Shown piece after piece: positions 34,070-44,485 of a DNA stretch of 64,000 nucleotides. A model generated the notes under the pieces. That model was not told the origin of the DNA. It was given only the letters and a program-made list of their open reading frames with translations, and did no database searches. The number at the start of each line of letters is the position of its first letter. The stretch's first letter is position 1. Position numbers and translations under genes: made by a program. This DNA comes from Tubiluchus corallicola. Its lineage: Eukaryota > Priapulida > Priapulimorpha > Priapulimorphida > Tubiluchidae. Location: NCBI GenBank assembly GCA_030141605.1, contig JAQGDQ010000862.1, forward strand, positions 22,938 to 86,937, given 5' to 3'.

Positions 34070-34966
34070 AATATAACAATTTTTGGTGGGAAATTGTTGC
34101 GGTTCTTCATTGTGATTACGGAACAGGATTCTTCCGCAACATGGTAAATTAATGGCTTTGGATTATTCTGCTCAATTTTATAAGAGTCTGAAGATTTACT
34201 ATAAACTTTGTATTTGGTTTTTGCTTTATGTGATGAGCAATTAATCTGCATTTAATCCTATATTACTTGGATAAAACGTACACAATATCATATAACATAC
34301 TTACGTATAATAGATAATCCTAAAAACAAAATTACAATTAAGACTAGAGTAACCTTCCGCCGACCAGCATTCCGCTCTCCGAATTGAAATGACGTCATGT
34401 TAAGTTGTTAATCATCATTATAACCGTTTATCGCGAATACCTGCAGCACTGTGGGCAAATGTTAGCTCATTTGAAACTTCTCAGATACTGACACAACAAA
34501 TCATCACAGATCAGGAAACAAAACTCCCCAAAACACTAATGCAAGTAGAGAATGTCTTTCTAATCGATAATCAATAATATATATTTTGATCAATAATCGG
34601 TTATAGCTAAATGCTAGTCAACTCCTAGCCTTCTGTACTTTCACACGTCGATGTTTTTTCCATTTCTCTCGCCAGCGATTTCCATGTTCTAGCTTCAACT
34701 CAACCAGAAACTGACCCTATGGTCAGCGGTCAAACCTCAAGCAGCTGAGCTCATCGTCCATACAACCTATATGAATTATCACGCGCGAATGTAGTTACCC
34801 GCTACGAATATTTTAAGCTTGATGAGTTCCTGCAGTAGCAGCAACAACTATGCTTTAAAAACGTGCAATTTTACATGACTTAATGAAATCACTACGCAAA
34901 CAAACGGCAAATCACACCAGCTATGATAAGAATAAATGGTCGAATATACCTACCTTCCTGCTAGGA
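34070..34966. other. Unassigned stretch
   Basis: No gene is supported. Contains TGACGTCA at 34390-34397. The sequence immediately right of the small hAT-like element shows no obvious target duplication. Confidence 0.35.
34959..34966. repeat. hAT target-site duplication, left
   Basis: tgctagga, immediately before the left terminus CAGTGG; identical to the right copy. Confidence 0.9.
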
Positions 34967-35599
34967 CAGTGGTTCCCAAAGTAGGGGTAAATTACCCCTC
35001 GGGGTAATATGGTTTTTTTGAGGGGGTAACGGGCACCCCTCTGAAAATTTTTAAAACTTCGCTTGGAATGCATTTTACGTAGTTTTCTTCTTGAAGAGAC
35101 TGCCTCCGGCAGGCAACATTGTGTCATGGGGTCCATCATTCGCACGTTCCCATGATCTCTGGTGCTATCCTGGGGAGAAGTCAAAGTTCATGATTGTTTC
35201 TTTGGTTTCTTCTCTATCGACATTTCTGCACAGAGTTTAGAGTTTAGAGAAAGCTAGGACCCAGGATTGAGAAACTGGCGTCCGAAAAACAGGCTCATCC
35301 GTCCCACTAACTGAGATTTTGTTGTTGTCATCAATTTCTTCTTGTTTTCGTTTGTTCGAGTAATAATTACTCGAACGAACCTGCTCACTCAGTAATGAGC
35401 AGGTTCAGTAATTGTAATTCTTGTTTTGGCAACAATACAACAACACCTGGAAATTTATTTATGTCACGAGCAAACATAAATAATTTTTCTTGCTTGAGGC
35501 ATATACGTGTGTTTCCTTTTTGAGTTGGAGAAGTAGTACTAGGTGGCGGGTAATGGACACGACTGGGTTTCCCGAGTTGGGTAAGTTTGGGAACCACTG
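34967..35599. mobile_element. Non-autonomous hAT transposon, 633 bp
   Basis: Both ends carry CAGTGGTTCCCAAA in inverted orientation (14 bp perfect, then diverging). The insertion is bracketed by a perfect 8-bp direct repeat, tgctagga, at 34959-34966 and 35600-35607. Matching termini plus an 8-bp target duplication are diagnostic of the hAT superfamily. The interior has no transposase domain; 87- and 70-codon minus-strand frames touch the ends but carry no hAT dimerisation or DDE motif. It was presumably moved in trans. The perfect duplication argues for a fairly recent insertion. Confidence 0.9.
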
Positions 35600-35607
35600 T
35601 GCTAGGA
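35600..35607. repeat. hAT target-site duplication, right
   Basis: tgctagga, immediately after the right terminus CCACTG; identical to the left copy. Confidence 0.9.
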
Positions 35608-35780
35608 GGACTTAATGTGGAATATGTGAAATCATTTTTAAAAAATCACTGTCACGTACTTTTAAACGCGTGAAAAACGTATTTCATAAACAAAGCAGAT
35701 TCCCGGGGTGATGATATTCATACAAATAATGTATTTGTCGCTTATAAATAATTTTCTAGTAAAGCAGTTAAATAGGTAAC

Positions 35781-35960
35781 TAGGTAGGAAGGTAGGTAGG
35801 TACATAGATAAGTAGGTAGGTAGGCAGGCAGGTAGGTAGGTAGGCAGGTAGGTACATAGGTGAGTAGGTAGGTAGGCAGGCAGGAAGGCAGGCAGGCAGG
35901 TAGGTAGGTAGGTAGGTAGGTAGGTAGGTAGGTAGGTAGGTAGGTAGGTAGGTAGTTAGT
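35781..35960. repeat. (GGTA)n microsatellite
   Basis: About 180 bp of GGTA/GGCA units. The left half is variant-rich; the right part (about 35,900-35,955) is a near-pure run. Confidence 0.95.
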
Positions 35961-36214
35961 TTTAGGTAGGTAGGGAGAGAGATACAGACAGACTTACAGA
36001 TACATGAATAGTTCTTTTATTAAAATCAAATTATAATTTTGATGTTCTATAGATGTAGTACATAGAACATCTGAGTACATAGATGTTCTATTTTTGGCAA
36101 TTTTCGCTTGGAAAACTGCTGACGCAAAGCCATTGTTGAGATGCTCAAGCAGCTTTACTTACGCCGCTTCTTCTATGTTATGATGTTATAGATAAAGAAA
36201 CGCTTTATTTTTTC

Positions 36215-36915
36215 TCTGTATTTTAAATAGAAATATTTTAAAATGTTTAATTATTTTTCCCTAAATTTTTGCAATTATTATTTTCTTCTTGTTACTTTTT
36301 TTGATTTTTATAAAATTCAGGTGTGTTTTCACCAAATCAAAGCTGTAATACCGTTTTGTTAACATTTTTGAGCATATCCACAGAAAGAGTTTGTTTCATT
36401 TACTCTTTATTCAGTGTGACCTAAGGCTAGAACCATGCTGTGTTGATTGTGTACCAGATTGCGTTCTACAATTTTCTTATTGTATGTGAGTGTTGTGCAT
36501 TGCATTGTATGGTGCACAAAAGAATTTAGAGTAATAATTTTTTGAGTCATTAATCATATAAAAATTTATTGTGTACCACTTCTGATTAACTTGAATAACT
36601 TGTTGTCTTGCAATGATTATTCTATGTTAAAATTTTGCTGCTGTTGCGTGGTTGTGACTTTGCACACCTGGTGGCTGACTAATATTAATCAAAGCTATTC
36701 ATTCGAAGCATCCGCCATTAAACTCCAGAGCTGTCAATCACTCTTACCCATGAGCTCTCATGTGCATCGTTGCTTCCATGCACGCATCGCTACACTCACC
36801 ACTCTAGAATGTGCGAGAGTGCACCTCGTCTCTGCCATATTCCACACAGACACACATGTTTTTTGTAAAATATTTTCAGCATCTATGTACACTAACCAAA
36901 AATTAATGTGGAGAA
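36215..36915 (+). repeat. Repeat G-B composite (G4, B7)
   Basis: The G part (36,215-36,640) closely parallels 27,340-27,830, including aaagctgtaataccgtttt and gaaccatgctgtgttgattg. The B part (36,655-36,915) has the standard core. The 130-codon frame at 36591 runs through B and is not kept in the other copies. Confidence 0.75.
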
Positions 36916-36919
36916 AGGA

Positions 36920-37708
36920 TAATGATAACAACAACAAAAACATTTTGAAAATGACAATGATGCCAGAAACAAACAATAAATAACATTCTAAAGTGAAAAT
37001 GTTGGAATGCAGCCTGAATTTCTGAACCATGTAACTAGTCTAGAAAATCCAAAATCATGATATACTACAGATTGCAATAATATATCTGGTGAATAAATTG
37101 CACGTTTAGATGGGAAGTGACTTTGACAGAGTTTAGCATGACAATAGAAAATACAGTTGACCCACTATTGACATCCAAGCATTGTTTACAAAGCATAATA
37201 GAATTTAGTGTTTTCTTTCATTAAGATTAGTCAGCCACTTTGATGTGGTGGTGTGGTGTGGTTTGTCGTTGTGGTTTTTTTTGTCATGTTCAAATATTTG
37301 CCGGTGATTGATAAGTCTTATAATTAATTATTGTTTCTGGATTCATTATATATATTGCATAAAGATCTCTCATCGCATCCTCTCATTAATTTTTTATTTA
37401 TCCAGTTGGGCCCAACAGGGGAAAGATCTTTTTGCAAAATATATACCACTCATTTCTGGAGATTGGAAATGGCCCTGGCGCAGTGGTGGTAAAAGTTTGA
37501 TAAGCCGTTCGGCGGTGGATGTTATAGTCATATAATAAATGCCTATAGGCAATCATTTGTGGGCGTTTTCATGGGCACAACTCCCGATGTTTTATGTCTG
37601 AAAAATTTTTAGCATGATAATAGAAAATACAGTTTACCCAGTATTTATAAGACATAATAGAATTTAGTGCTTTCTTTCAATAAGATTAATCAGCCACTTT
37701 TAATATTT
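36920..37708. repeat. Dispersed-repeat patchwork at the LINE insertion site
   Basis: Two related blocks (37,125-37,222 and 37,605-37,700) share agcatgacaatagaaaatac and ctttctttcattaagatta phrases, so the site itself is a local duplication. Positions 37,300-37,410 recur at 41,345-41,455 (gaattcattatatatattgc, aagatctctcatcgcatcct). A tRNA-like A-box word (tggcgcagtgg) lies at about 37,466 but no B box follows. Confidence 0.6.
37696..37708. repeat. LINE target-site duplication, 3' side
   Basis: acttttaatattt, repeated exactly at 40876-40888 on the other side of the retrotransposon. Confidence 0.85.
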
Positions 37709-37742
37709 TTCTCTCTTTTCTCACCATCCTCCTGGTAGATTT

Positions 37743-38762
37743 TCATCTGTCAGCCGGCGAACACTTGATAACGTCTCTCCAGGTGTCTCTGTCTTCATAC
37801 GTCTTCTCCTCCTCCACATCCACCAGTCGGATTCCTCTCCTCGCAAGCGCCTCTCCAACTCCATCAAGCCATCTCTTCCGGGGCCTTCCCACTGGTCTTT
37901 TGCCTTGCGGCTTCCATTCAAGATATTTCTTTGCCAATCTCGTGTCGTCCATCCGCTTAATATGCCCATACCACCTCAACTTGCTCTCCTCAATCTCTCT
38001 CAAGAGTGGTTTCACTGAGAGGTCTGACCTTATCTGTTCACTTCTGAGTCTGTCTATCCTTGTTCCACCCCTTATAGTCCGAAGAAGTTTCATTTCCGCT
38101 GCCTGTAGTCTTGAGGATGTCTTCGTTGTAAGTGACCAACATTCAGCTCCATATGTTAGTATTGGTTTCAATATTGTGTTATATATAGTTGTCTTGACTT
38201 GCTTGGGTATGCACTTCTCTTTCAATAGGGGATACATCATCATAAAATTTCTTGTATATTTCTCAATCCTCGCACTCAACTCCGTTTCCTGAATATTTCC
38301 TTCATCTACAACCACCCCAAGGTATTTATAGGAATTTGCCTGGTGCAGCTTCCTGTCTTCCATATACACATCAAATTCCTCTCTTCTACGGCTTATGTGC
38401 ATGAACTCAGTCTTTCCCTTTGCCGTGTTTATGCTCATTCCATTATTATTCATTGTTGATAACCATGAACTGGCCACACCCTGCAGTTCTTGTATGGTGT
38501 CCAACATCACCGCCACGTCGTCTGCGTAGGCGAGGACTTGCTGGTTTGGTCGTGGGTTTGTATCTCTGATGCACTTGTCCATGAATATGATATATAGGAG
38601 CGGGGACAACCCGTCTCCTTGTCTTACACCTGCTTCGATGTTAAACCAGTCAGTCTCCACGTCTCCTTTTCTTACCTTACTCACACTATTGCTATAGATG
38701 CTCTTGATAACTCTTATCAGCTTTTTGGAACAGAATACGGCTGCTCCGACATAATCTTCCAA
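37743..38762 (-). pseudogene. LINE polyprotein, RT palm/thumb and C-terminal part
   Basis: This 339-codon stretch continues the RT of the upstream frame after a frameshift. It contains GVRQGDGLSPLL (residues about 45-56) and the catalytic YADD (79-82), then the template-handling GMSINTAKGKTEF and SYKYLGVVVD blocks, the thumb and a conserved tail (LRWYGHIKRMDDTRLAKKYL, GKRPVGRPRKRWLDGV). All catalytic residues seen are intact. The start given is not a true start: the reading overlaps the preceding frame by 46 nt near DRVPRK. The enzyme as encoded is split, so this copy is probably immobile unless the shift is an assembly error. Confidence 0.85.
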
Positions 38763-40558
38763 AGCAGCTTTCTTGGGACACGGTCAAAAGCTTTCTCCAT
38801 ATCAATGAAGAGAGCAAATTTGTCCCTTCCCCACTCCCAGCTTTTCTCCATTATCATCTTCATCACAAACACAAGATCTGATGTACTTCGTCCTGGTCGA
38901 AATCCGTACTGCCATTCTCCCAATCTAGCCTCGACATGTGTACGAAGCCTCCTCTCGATTATACTACTGTATAGCTTTCCACAGTGGGACAATAGGGAAA
39001 TGCCCCTAAAATTTTCACAAAGAGCTTTATCTCCCTTTTTAAATATCGGGCTAATGACTCCTCTCTGCCACTCTGGTGGTATAGTTTCTTGTCTGTACGC
39101 GTCCTGCATTATGGTTAGCAGGAGCTTCTGCGCCTCCTCCCCAGCTTCCTTCACAACTTCTACAGGGAGGTCATCATCTCCTGTTGCTTTACCTCTCTTC
39201 ATCCGTGTTATGGCCCTCGAGATCTCAGCTCCCGTGATGTCCTCGATGAGTTCATTCGGGTCGATCTCTAGGTCCACATCCACTTCCAATTCTTCACTTC
39301 CTCGTACGTTGAGCAAATCATCAAAGTATTCTCTCCATCTGTTAGCGATGTCATCTGGTTGCACAAGCAATTGTCCATTTTGATCTTTAATTGCGTAGGT
39401 TTGTTCTTTAGCACTACTTCTGTAATTCTTTGTCATTGAGTAAAGCAATTTCTTTGTTCCTGCATGGTCAGCCTTCAAATCCTCTCCGATGTTTTCCCAC
39501 ACTCTATTCTTTTCTTCTTTCTTTACTTTTTCAGCTCGATTCCTGGCTAGTTCGTATTCTCGTCTATCTTCGGGTCTTCTTCTCTTCATCCACTTTCTAA
39601 ACCATCCCATCTTCTCTTTAACTGCACTCTTTACTGCTTCCGTCCACCAAGGTGTAGTTTTCTTCCTTCCTTGATACGACTTTTTAGAGCCCAATGTATC
39701 TGCTGCGGCAGATGAAACGATTTCTTTATATGTTTCCCAGTCTCTATTTTCAGCTTCCACTATTTTGTTGTTTATAACTTCTCTCATAGTGTCGGCAGTT
39801 TCTGAGTCTCTCAATTTTTCTATATTAAATCTCTGTTTCCCCTTCTTTTTCGGTAGCTTTTCTGTTTTCCATGTCAGTGTTGCTATCACCATTCTGTGCG
39901 TGGAGTCCATAGACAGCGATGGCACAGCACGCACATTCTGGAATATTCGCTTGTCTGGGGTCAAAAAGAGATCTATCAACGACTTGCTGACGTACTGCTG
40001 CGCTTCGCTGTTCCAACCGTAGTACGTCCATTTATGACTATCTCGGTGTTTATAGAAGGTATTCATTATAGCCAACCCGTTTAGTAGACCATAGTCAATT
40101 ATCCTGCCTCCCTCCTCATTCCTGTCGCCAACACTAAATGCTCCGACCACTGTTTCAACGTGATCTCTCACACATCCAATGTGTCCGTTGAAGTCTCCAC
40201 AAACTATTAATTTTTCTTTGAATCTTGCTGTATCTGTGACATCTTGTAGGTCCTGGTAAAATTGATCTTTTTCCTGGGATGATCTTCCACTTTGCGGGGC
40301 ATAAACCTGAATTAAGGAAAAGGCCACTGTCTTTGTCTTGATGGAAATACCAATGATTCTCTCTGAGACACTATCAACCTTCTCCACATAGGGAGCCAGA
40401 TCCGGTGAAAGAACTACTCCAACACCGTGCCTCCCATCATCCTGTCCGCTGTAAATCAGTTTGTAGTTTTCATGCAGGATCTTTTCTCCACTACCCCTCA
40501 TCCTGGTCTCACTGAGACCAACAATTGCGAGATTCCTGTCTTTCATTATATCCACCAC
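38717..40558 (-). pseudogene. LINE polyprotein, endonuclease and RT N-terminal part
   Basis: A 613-codon frame. Residues 1-230 form an exonuclease-endonuclease-phosphatase domain: Glu in LSETRMRG (15-22), GDFNGHIG (121-128), the SLIDLFLT block (193-200) and the catalytic DSTHRMV (218-224). A basic Lys/Arg-rich linker follows. The RT begins near residue 430 (GAEISRAITRMKRGKATGDD), then WQRGVISPIFKKGD, FRGISLLSHCGKLYSSIIER, YGFRPGRST and the first catalytic Asp in FALFIDMEKAFDRVPRKLLW. It runs out of frame just after that. All endonuclease residues look functional. The 5' start is displaced by another frameshift; the natural N-terminus lies in the frame at 40509-40712. Confidence 0.88.
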
Positions 40559-40712
40559 CTCTTCCTCTCATCGTTGAAATGTTAATTATTGCAATTTTGA
40601 ATTTAGTTGCCTTTCTACTCCTGGAATTCATGGCACCGGAGATTCTTAGCACCCCCTGCCCATTTAAGGGCTGCCGGGGACTGGGGGCCGTTGTTTCAGT
40701 TGTGTTCGCCAT
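40509..40712 (-). pseudogene. LINE polyprotein, N-terminal leader
   Basis: Opens with an ATG at 40712 (MANTTETTAPSPRQPLNGQG) and reaches FKIAIINISTMRG, the usual first strand of the endonuclease domain (K-I-x3-N-[VI]-x-T-[ML]). A single-base frame change in the run gaggaagaggtggtgg near 40,555-40,570 then moves the domain into the frame of the 613-codon stretch, which continues with VVDIMKDRNLAIVGLSETR. This shows that the element's protein starts at 40712, not at the first Met of the longer frame. Confidence 0.75.
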
Positions 40713-40801
40713 GAGTTACTTGAGCAAAAAATACTTCAGTGACTTGCTAGGTCTATCCTGAAGGATTTGGTCCACAGCTCCTTATTTGAATATTCGGAGC
40801 A

Positions 40802-40821
40802 CCCTGGCTCGTGAGCCAGGG
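40802..40821 (-). promoter_or_regulatory. Hairpin in LINE 5' leader
   Basis: ccctggct-cgtg-agccaggg: a perfect 8-bp stem with a 4-base loop within 75 bp of the element's 5' end, next to G/C runs that can pair further. Structured 5' leaders are common in LINEs, and some are self-cleaving ribozymes. I could not fit a double-pseudoknot fold by hand. Confidence 0.5.
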
Positions 40822-40875
40822 GTCCCCCATCCGCCACCCGGGGGATGCGCCCGGTAGGGGTTTACTCCCCCCCGA

Positions 40876-40888
40876 ACTTTTAATATTT
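40876..40888. repeat. LINE target-site duplication, 5' side
   Basis: acttttaatattt, identical to 37696-37708. Confidence 0.85.
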
Positions 40889-41019
40889 AAAGAACATAAT
40901 ATTGGTCCAAATGTTCACTGTTTATTAGTGTTTTCATTATCTGTTATCCATTTTCAAGAATAGGTGTTTTAGCTGTGTTCTTGCAATCCAGCAAAATCTA
41001 GTTAACATGAGAGATGAAT

Positions 41020-41210
41020 TTTTTCAGCAGCCACCCAACCATTTAGCTGCAAGGACATGTAGTGCATAACTTTTATCACTAGCTACTCTTCATGTCACTT
41101 TTCCGCTCACTCCGTTATTTCCAATAAGTTACAGAAGATCAAAAGTAGGTCTGTCTGAATGCACTGGAAATAAAGCTTTGTTAACAAAGCAAGTGTGTGT
41201 TCCATGATGT
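41020..41210 (+). repeat. Partial A-extension repeat
   Basis: Related to 19,640-19,810: gcagccaccca-ccatttagctgc, tagtgcataac, cagaagatcaaaag and ggaaataaagctttgttaac occur in the same order. Confidence 0.7.
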
Positions 41211-41840
41211 GTGTGATGCTATTTGCCTAGTGTGTGTATATGGGGTGGAGTAGTGCATTGTGGGTGTGTTGGTGTGAGTTGAGTGCTGTGATGTTGTGGA
41301 CTTGATATGGGTGGTGTGGTGTGGTTCGTCATTGTGGTTTTTTGCGAATCATGTCCAAATTTTTGACGGTTGTTTCTGAATTCATTATATATATTGCATC
41401 AAGATCTCTCATCGCATCCTCTCATTAATGGTTTATTTATCCAATTGGTGCCCCGCCAAGGAAAGATTCAGCAAAACCGGAGTTTGTTAATTTTTCACCT
41501 TTTTCTCATAACTCTAAGTAAGTTCGGAAGGGGACTCCTCTGTTGAAAGTAAAATCGAAGCCAATAGACCTGAGCAGTCAGCCGTCTAATCATTAACAAA
41601 GTTCTGTGTTTCTTACTTCTCAGCCAAGGACACAATGTAATCACACAGGTATTTCCTTCCCCTATTATCAGTAAGTCTCACATTGGTTCCGAACTATGAT
41701 TTTGGTAAGAAAGTGCAAATGTATGAATGAATATGAAGGAATTTTTTTTCAAATATCGTTATTTAAAAATTTGTCTGTGTCTAGACTAGACTAGAGATGC
41801 AGCTTTTACTGCCTCCCCACGTCAAATTATCTTTGCTAGT
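41211..41840. other. GTGG-rich tract and unassigned DNA
   Basis: Positions 41,215-41,340 are GTG-rich (inverse of the CAC-rich tracts). 41,345-41,455 repeats 37,300-37,410. The remainder is unassigned. Confidence 0.45.
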
Positions 41841-42470
41841 GTATCAAGAAAATACAAATTTGTTTTACAATCAGGTTTTTTGGCACTAATTTTCACCCTA
41901 TGAATTTATTAAATATTTGTTAGAAATTTTCATTATGCAACCTTTGCTATTATTTCTCCCCATTTCTCCATCTACTACTGGGTCAGAGTGTACTAAGAGT
42001 AAATGAAACAGAACATTGCTGTGGATGCGCTCAAACAAATATTAAGAAGCATGGCTTTGATTTCGTGGATAAATCTGAAATAAATTCATTTGATAAGGTG
42101 CAAAAATCAAACAACAAGAAGATAATAGTAGCAGCAAAATTTAGCAAACAATAATAATTAACAAACAGCAGTAAATAACGAATACGTAAATGAGTTAAGA
42201 AAAGGTGATTCTAGGTGGATTTAGTATTACGTATTTTAAATCAAAATTAAAATGCAAGCTTTGAAAAAAGGTTTGTAATAATATAGCTGATTAGAAAATG
42301 CCACGTTTTGATAAGATTAAAAATAATTTATAATCCCAATTGTTGAATTTAAGTTTTTTCTTTTAAAGCATTTTAAAATAGTTCTATTTAAAACACATAA
42401 GTGAAATAAGCAGTTTCTGTTCCTTTACGATCATACTATAGTAAAGCTGCATAATGATAGCTGTATAAAA
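41841..42470 (-). repeat. Inverted G-type repeat
   Basis: Contains the inverse of module G phrases (gccacgttttgataagatta, tattttaaatcaaaattaaaatgca). It begins with the gtgtatcaagaaaatacaaatt phrase also seen at 3395 and 56,880, so that phrase marks another shared module edge. Confidence 0.6.
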
Positions 42471-42553
42471 AAAACACAAATTTTAGGTGTTCAAACTCAT
42501 GGCCAAAACATGGCTTCACATGAAGTGGCAGTTCTCTAATTGGCAGTTGGCAG

Positions 42554-42979
42554 TTGACGGCAGTAATATGTAAATTTACGAAGAATAGAGTTAAACGGGA
42601 AGTAATGACTGCAAGTCGATTGCTCGTGAAGAACAACAGACAGAATAAAATGCCCGCACCACAGTTTGTCGTGGGAGAAGATTTGACTGCCAGGAATCTA
42701 AACATTGTCAAAAAATGTATTTTGCTTGCTCAATCCAAAAAGATTACATCCACGTGGACAATCGATGGCAAGATCTTAGTAAAAGATAGACATGGTGCAA
42801 GACATCAGATCAAGGATGTTAGTGATCTCTGTAACTACGGCGAAACAAGGCATATAGATCGAGCTGAGAACAATGTAGTAGGAAGAGAGGATGTGCAAGG
42901 TATGCCTAGAAAAGTTACAGCACCTCCTAACTCTACAACGAGGCGTCAAACTAGATTATCTTCAAAAATGGCTATTTAA
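42554..42979 (+). CDS. Retroelement ORF1-like protein with FP-type C-terminal domain
   Basis: The first ATG is at 42605; the frame is open from 42554. The core VVGEDLTARNLNIVKKCILL, AQSKKITSTWTIDGKILVKD and HQIKDVSDL follows the pattern [E]-x-L-T-x-x-N-x2-[IL] ... [IV]-x-x-x-W-T-x-x-G-[KR]-[IV]-[LFY]-V-[KR] ... I-K-x-x-x-D-L. This is the C-terminal nucleic-acid-binding domain of the FP-like ORF1 proteins of many animal LINEs. The tail after residue 95 is basic and Thr-rich. The usual coiled coil and PHD-like finger upstream are missing, so this is a truncated copy or one exon-like fragment. A host gene derived from such an ORF1 is possible but unsupported. Confidence 0.65.
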   Translation: MTAVICKFTKNRVKREVMTASRLLVKNNRQNKMPAPQFVVGEDLTARNLNIVKKCILLAQSKKITSTWTIDGKILVKDRHGARHQIKDVSDLCNYGETRHIDRAENNVVGREDVQGMPRKVTAPPNSTTRRQTRLSSKMAI

Positions 42980-44485
42980 GTTTGATCTTCAAAGATGACT
43001 TAAGTATCCTATTCATTTAAGTGACTGGTAATAACAATAACCAGACTGGCTTGTATATATCTTTATGAGGTCAATGCTGTATAACTTTATCTTTGGAATC
43101 AGTACGTTTTTTAGAGCTTTTTCTTTCTGAAGAATTAAAAACTGAAACGAGGTTTCACTAGTATGCTTATAATTACAATAATATTGCTGGCCTACAGGCT
43201 ACATGTTGTAGTAGGCTTTTACATGCTAAAGTTGTCTCACCAACTTAATTTACTTTGCGATTACTATGAAAGAATGATATCACCAGTTTTTTTGTTTTGT
43301 ATTTTACTTTTTTCGTAAACGTCAAATTCCTAGTTCATGAGTCAAGTTAGACTGCTCTCAGAATGACAGCTGACTGGTTCATTAATTTGTTTGTGAGCCT
43401 TAATACATATAACTCAACATTATTTACCTCTTGAAATATAAATTGCAAAATGATCGCACATTATTTTTTTATAGTTTTTTGTTAACTTTTGATTGTGTTT
43501 TTCATTTTATAATATACTGTATACAGTATAATACTTCACAAAATTGCCTACAAGACTTCAAGAAAACATTTTAGTCTTAACTAAGTTTATTTAATTCGCA
43601 ATGTGATGCCTCTGGGAAGTATCAAATTTTTGTAATCATAACAATGTTAATGCTTTAGTTTTGTTTAAATATTAAGAGATATGCAGGCCTAAAAGTTACC
43701 TACTGCGAATAAATTTCGTGAAATTTTTGCTGTACCGTAATATGCATGTAGGCTTCGCCAGATCATTTACAGGTCACGTACTGCAAACGTAGTTCTTGAA
43801 ATTTTTGTTCTTGTGTACAGTAGTTAACACGTAGACTTCACCAATAATAATTATTTTTTGCCCTCTCAAAACCAGTCTAGCTAGATTAATCAAGATCCTG
43901 ATGAGAGCACTGTACAGTTACTGCACATAATGCTCCATACTATTAATTCCAGAGATAAGAAACTTGTTTTTTTAGATACTACAAATTAACATTATGTATA
44001 GTGCATAAAATATATAGCGTCCACTTGCGGCAAAGGCTGGAGTGAAGTTATAGTAAAGACTGTGTTACGTTTGAAGTTTAAATTCACCATGTTGGATTTT
44101 TATGTGCTGTACAATAGGTTTAGTCCCTTACAGTGTGTGTACTAGTAGTGTACTCTTGCAGGCTTATAATCAGTTAAACTAAGCTGTATTGTAGATACGT
44201 CTGTGTTACAAATTTTGTTTTACAATTTCCAAAATTTACAAAGTTAACATAAGTCAGAAGTTAAGACCAAATTTGTTAATTTATTTTTTCCTTTTTTGCA
44301 AGCTTATGTATATTCACTAGATTGAAAATCTAAACCTTTTATTCATTAATTTATGCTTTAATAATTTCATTTTTTTAAATGTATTCCACGGTGAGTGTTA
44401 TATTAGTGTTATAATTGCTTATATTCAAAAACAACAAATCAAAACATTAAGATTTTTTTTCTCGTTAAGCAGTAGCTACTTCAGT
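42980..44485. other. Unassigned AT-rich DNA
   Basis: 1.5 kb without a gene, recognised domain or repeat match. It could be the decayed remainder of a LINE between the FP domain and the next remnant, but no RT motif is visible. Confidence 0.4.

Larger units (their letters stand above)
37709..40875 (-). mobile_element. Near-intact EEP+RT non-LTR retrotransposon
   Basis: A 3.17-kb LINE in minus orientation, bounded by a 13-bp direct repeat. From its 5' end (high coordinate) it has a GC-rich structured leader (about 40,790-40,875), one long reading frame broken by two frameshifts, and a short 3' tail ending in an AG-rich gagaaaagagagaa. The single-ORF plan (apurinic-type endonuclease then reverse transcriptase) and the final RWYGHIKRM / GRPRKRWLDGV tail resemble RTE-like elements and the 'craniofacial development protein 2-like' entries derived from them. 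The clade is uncertain. A full-length 5' end and exact duplication indicate complete target-primed insertion. It landed in repetitive DNA. Confidence 0.88.

Noticed and set aside
37460-37570. Possible tRNA-derived SINE (A-box word tggcgcagtgg)
   Set aside because: No B box (GGTTCGANTCC) at the right distance and no tail; too little evidence.
37765-40022. Plus-strand frames of 61-254 codons across the LINE
   Set aside because: Shadows of the minus-strand EEP/RT reading frame.
40790-40875. Assignment of an HDV-like ribozyme
   Set aside because: I could find the hairpin and G/C runs but could not pair all helices in the required order by hand, so it is listed only as something to test.
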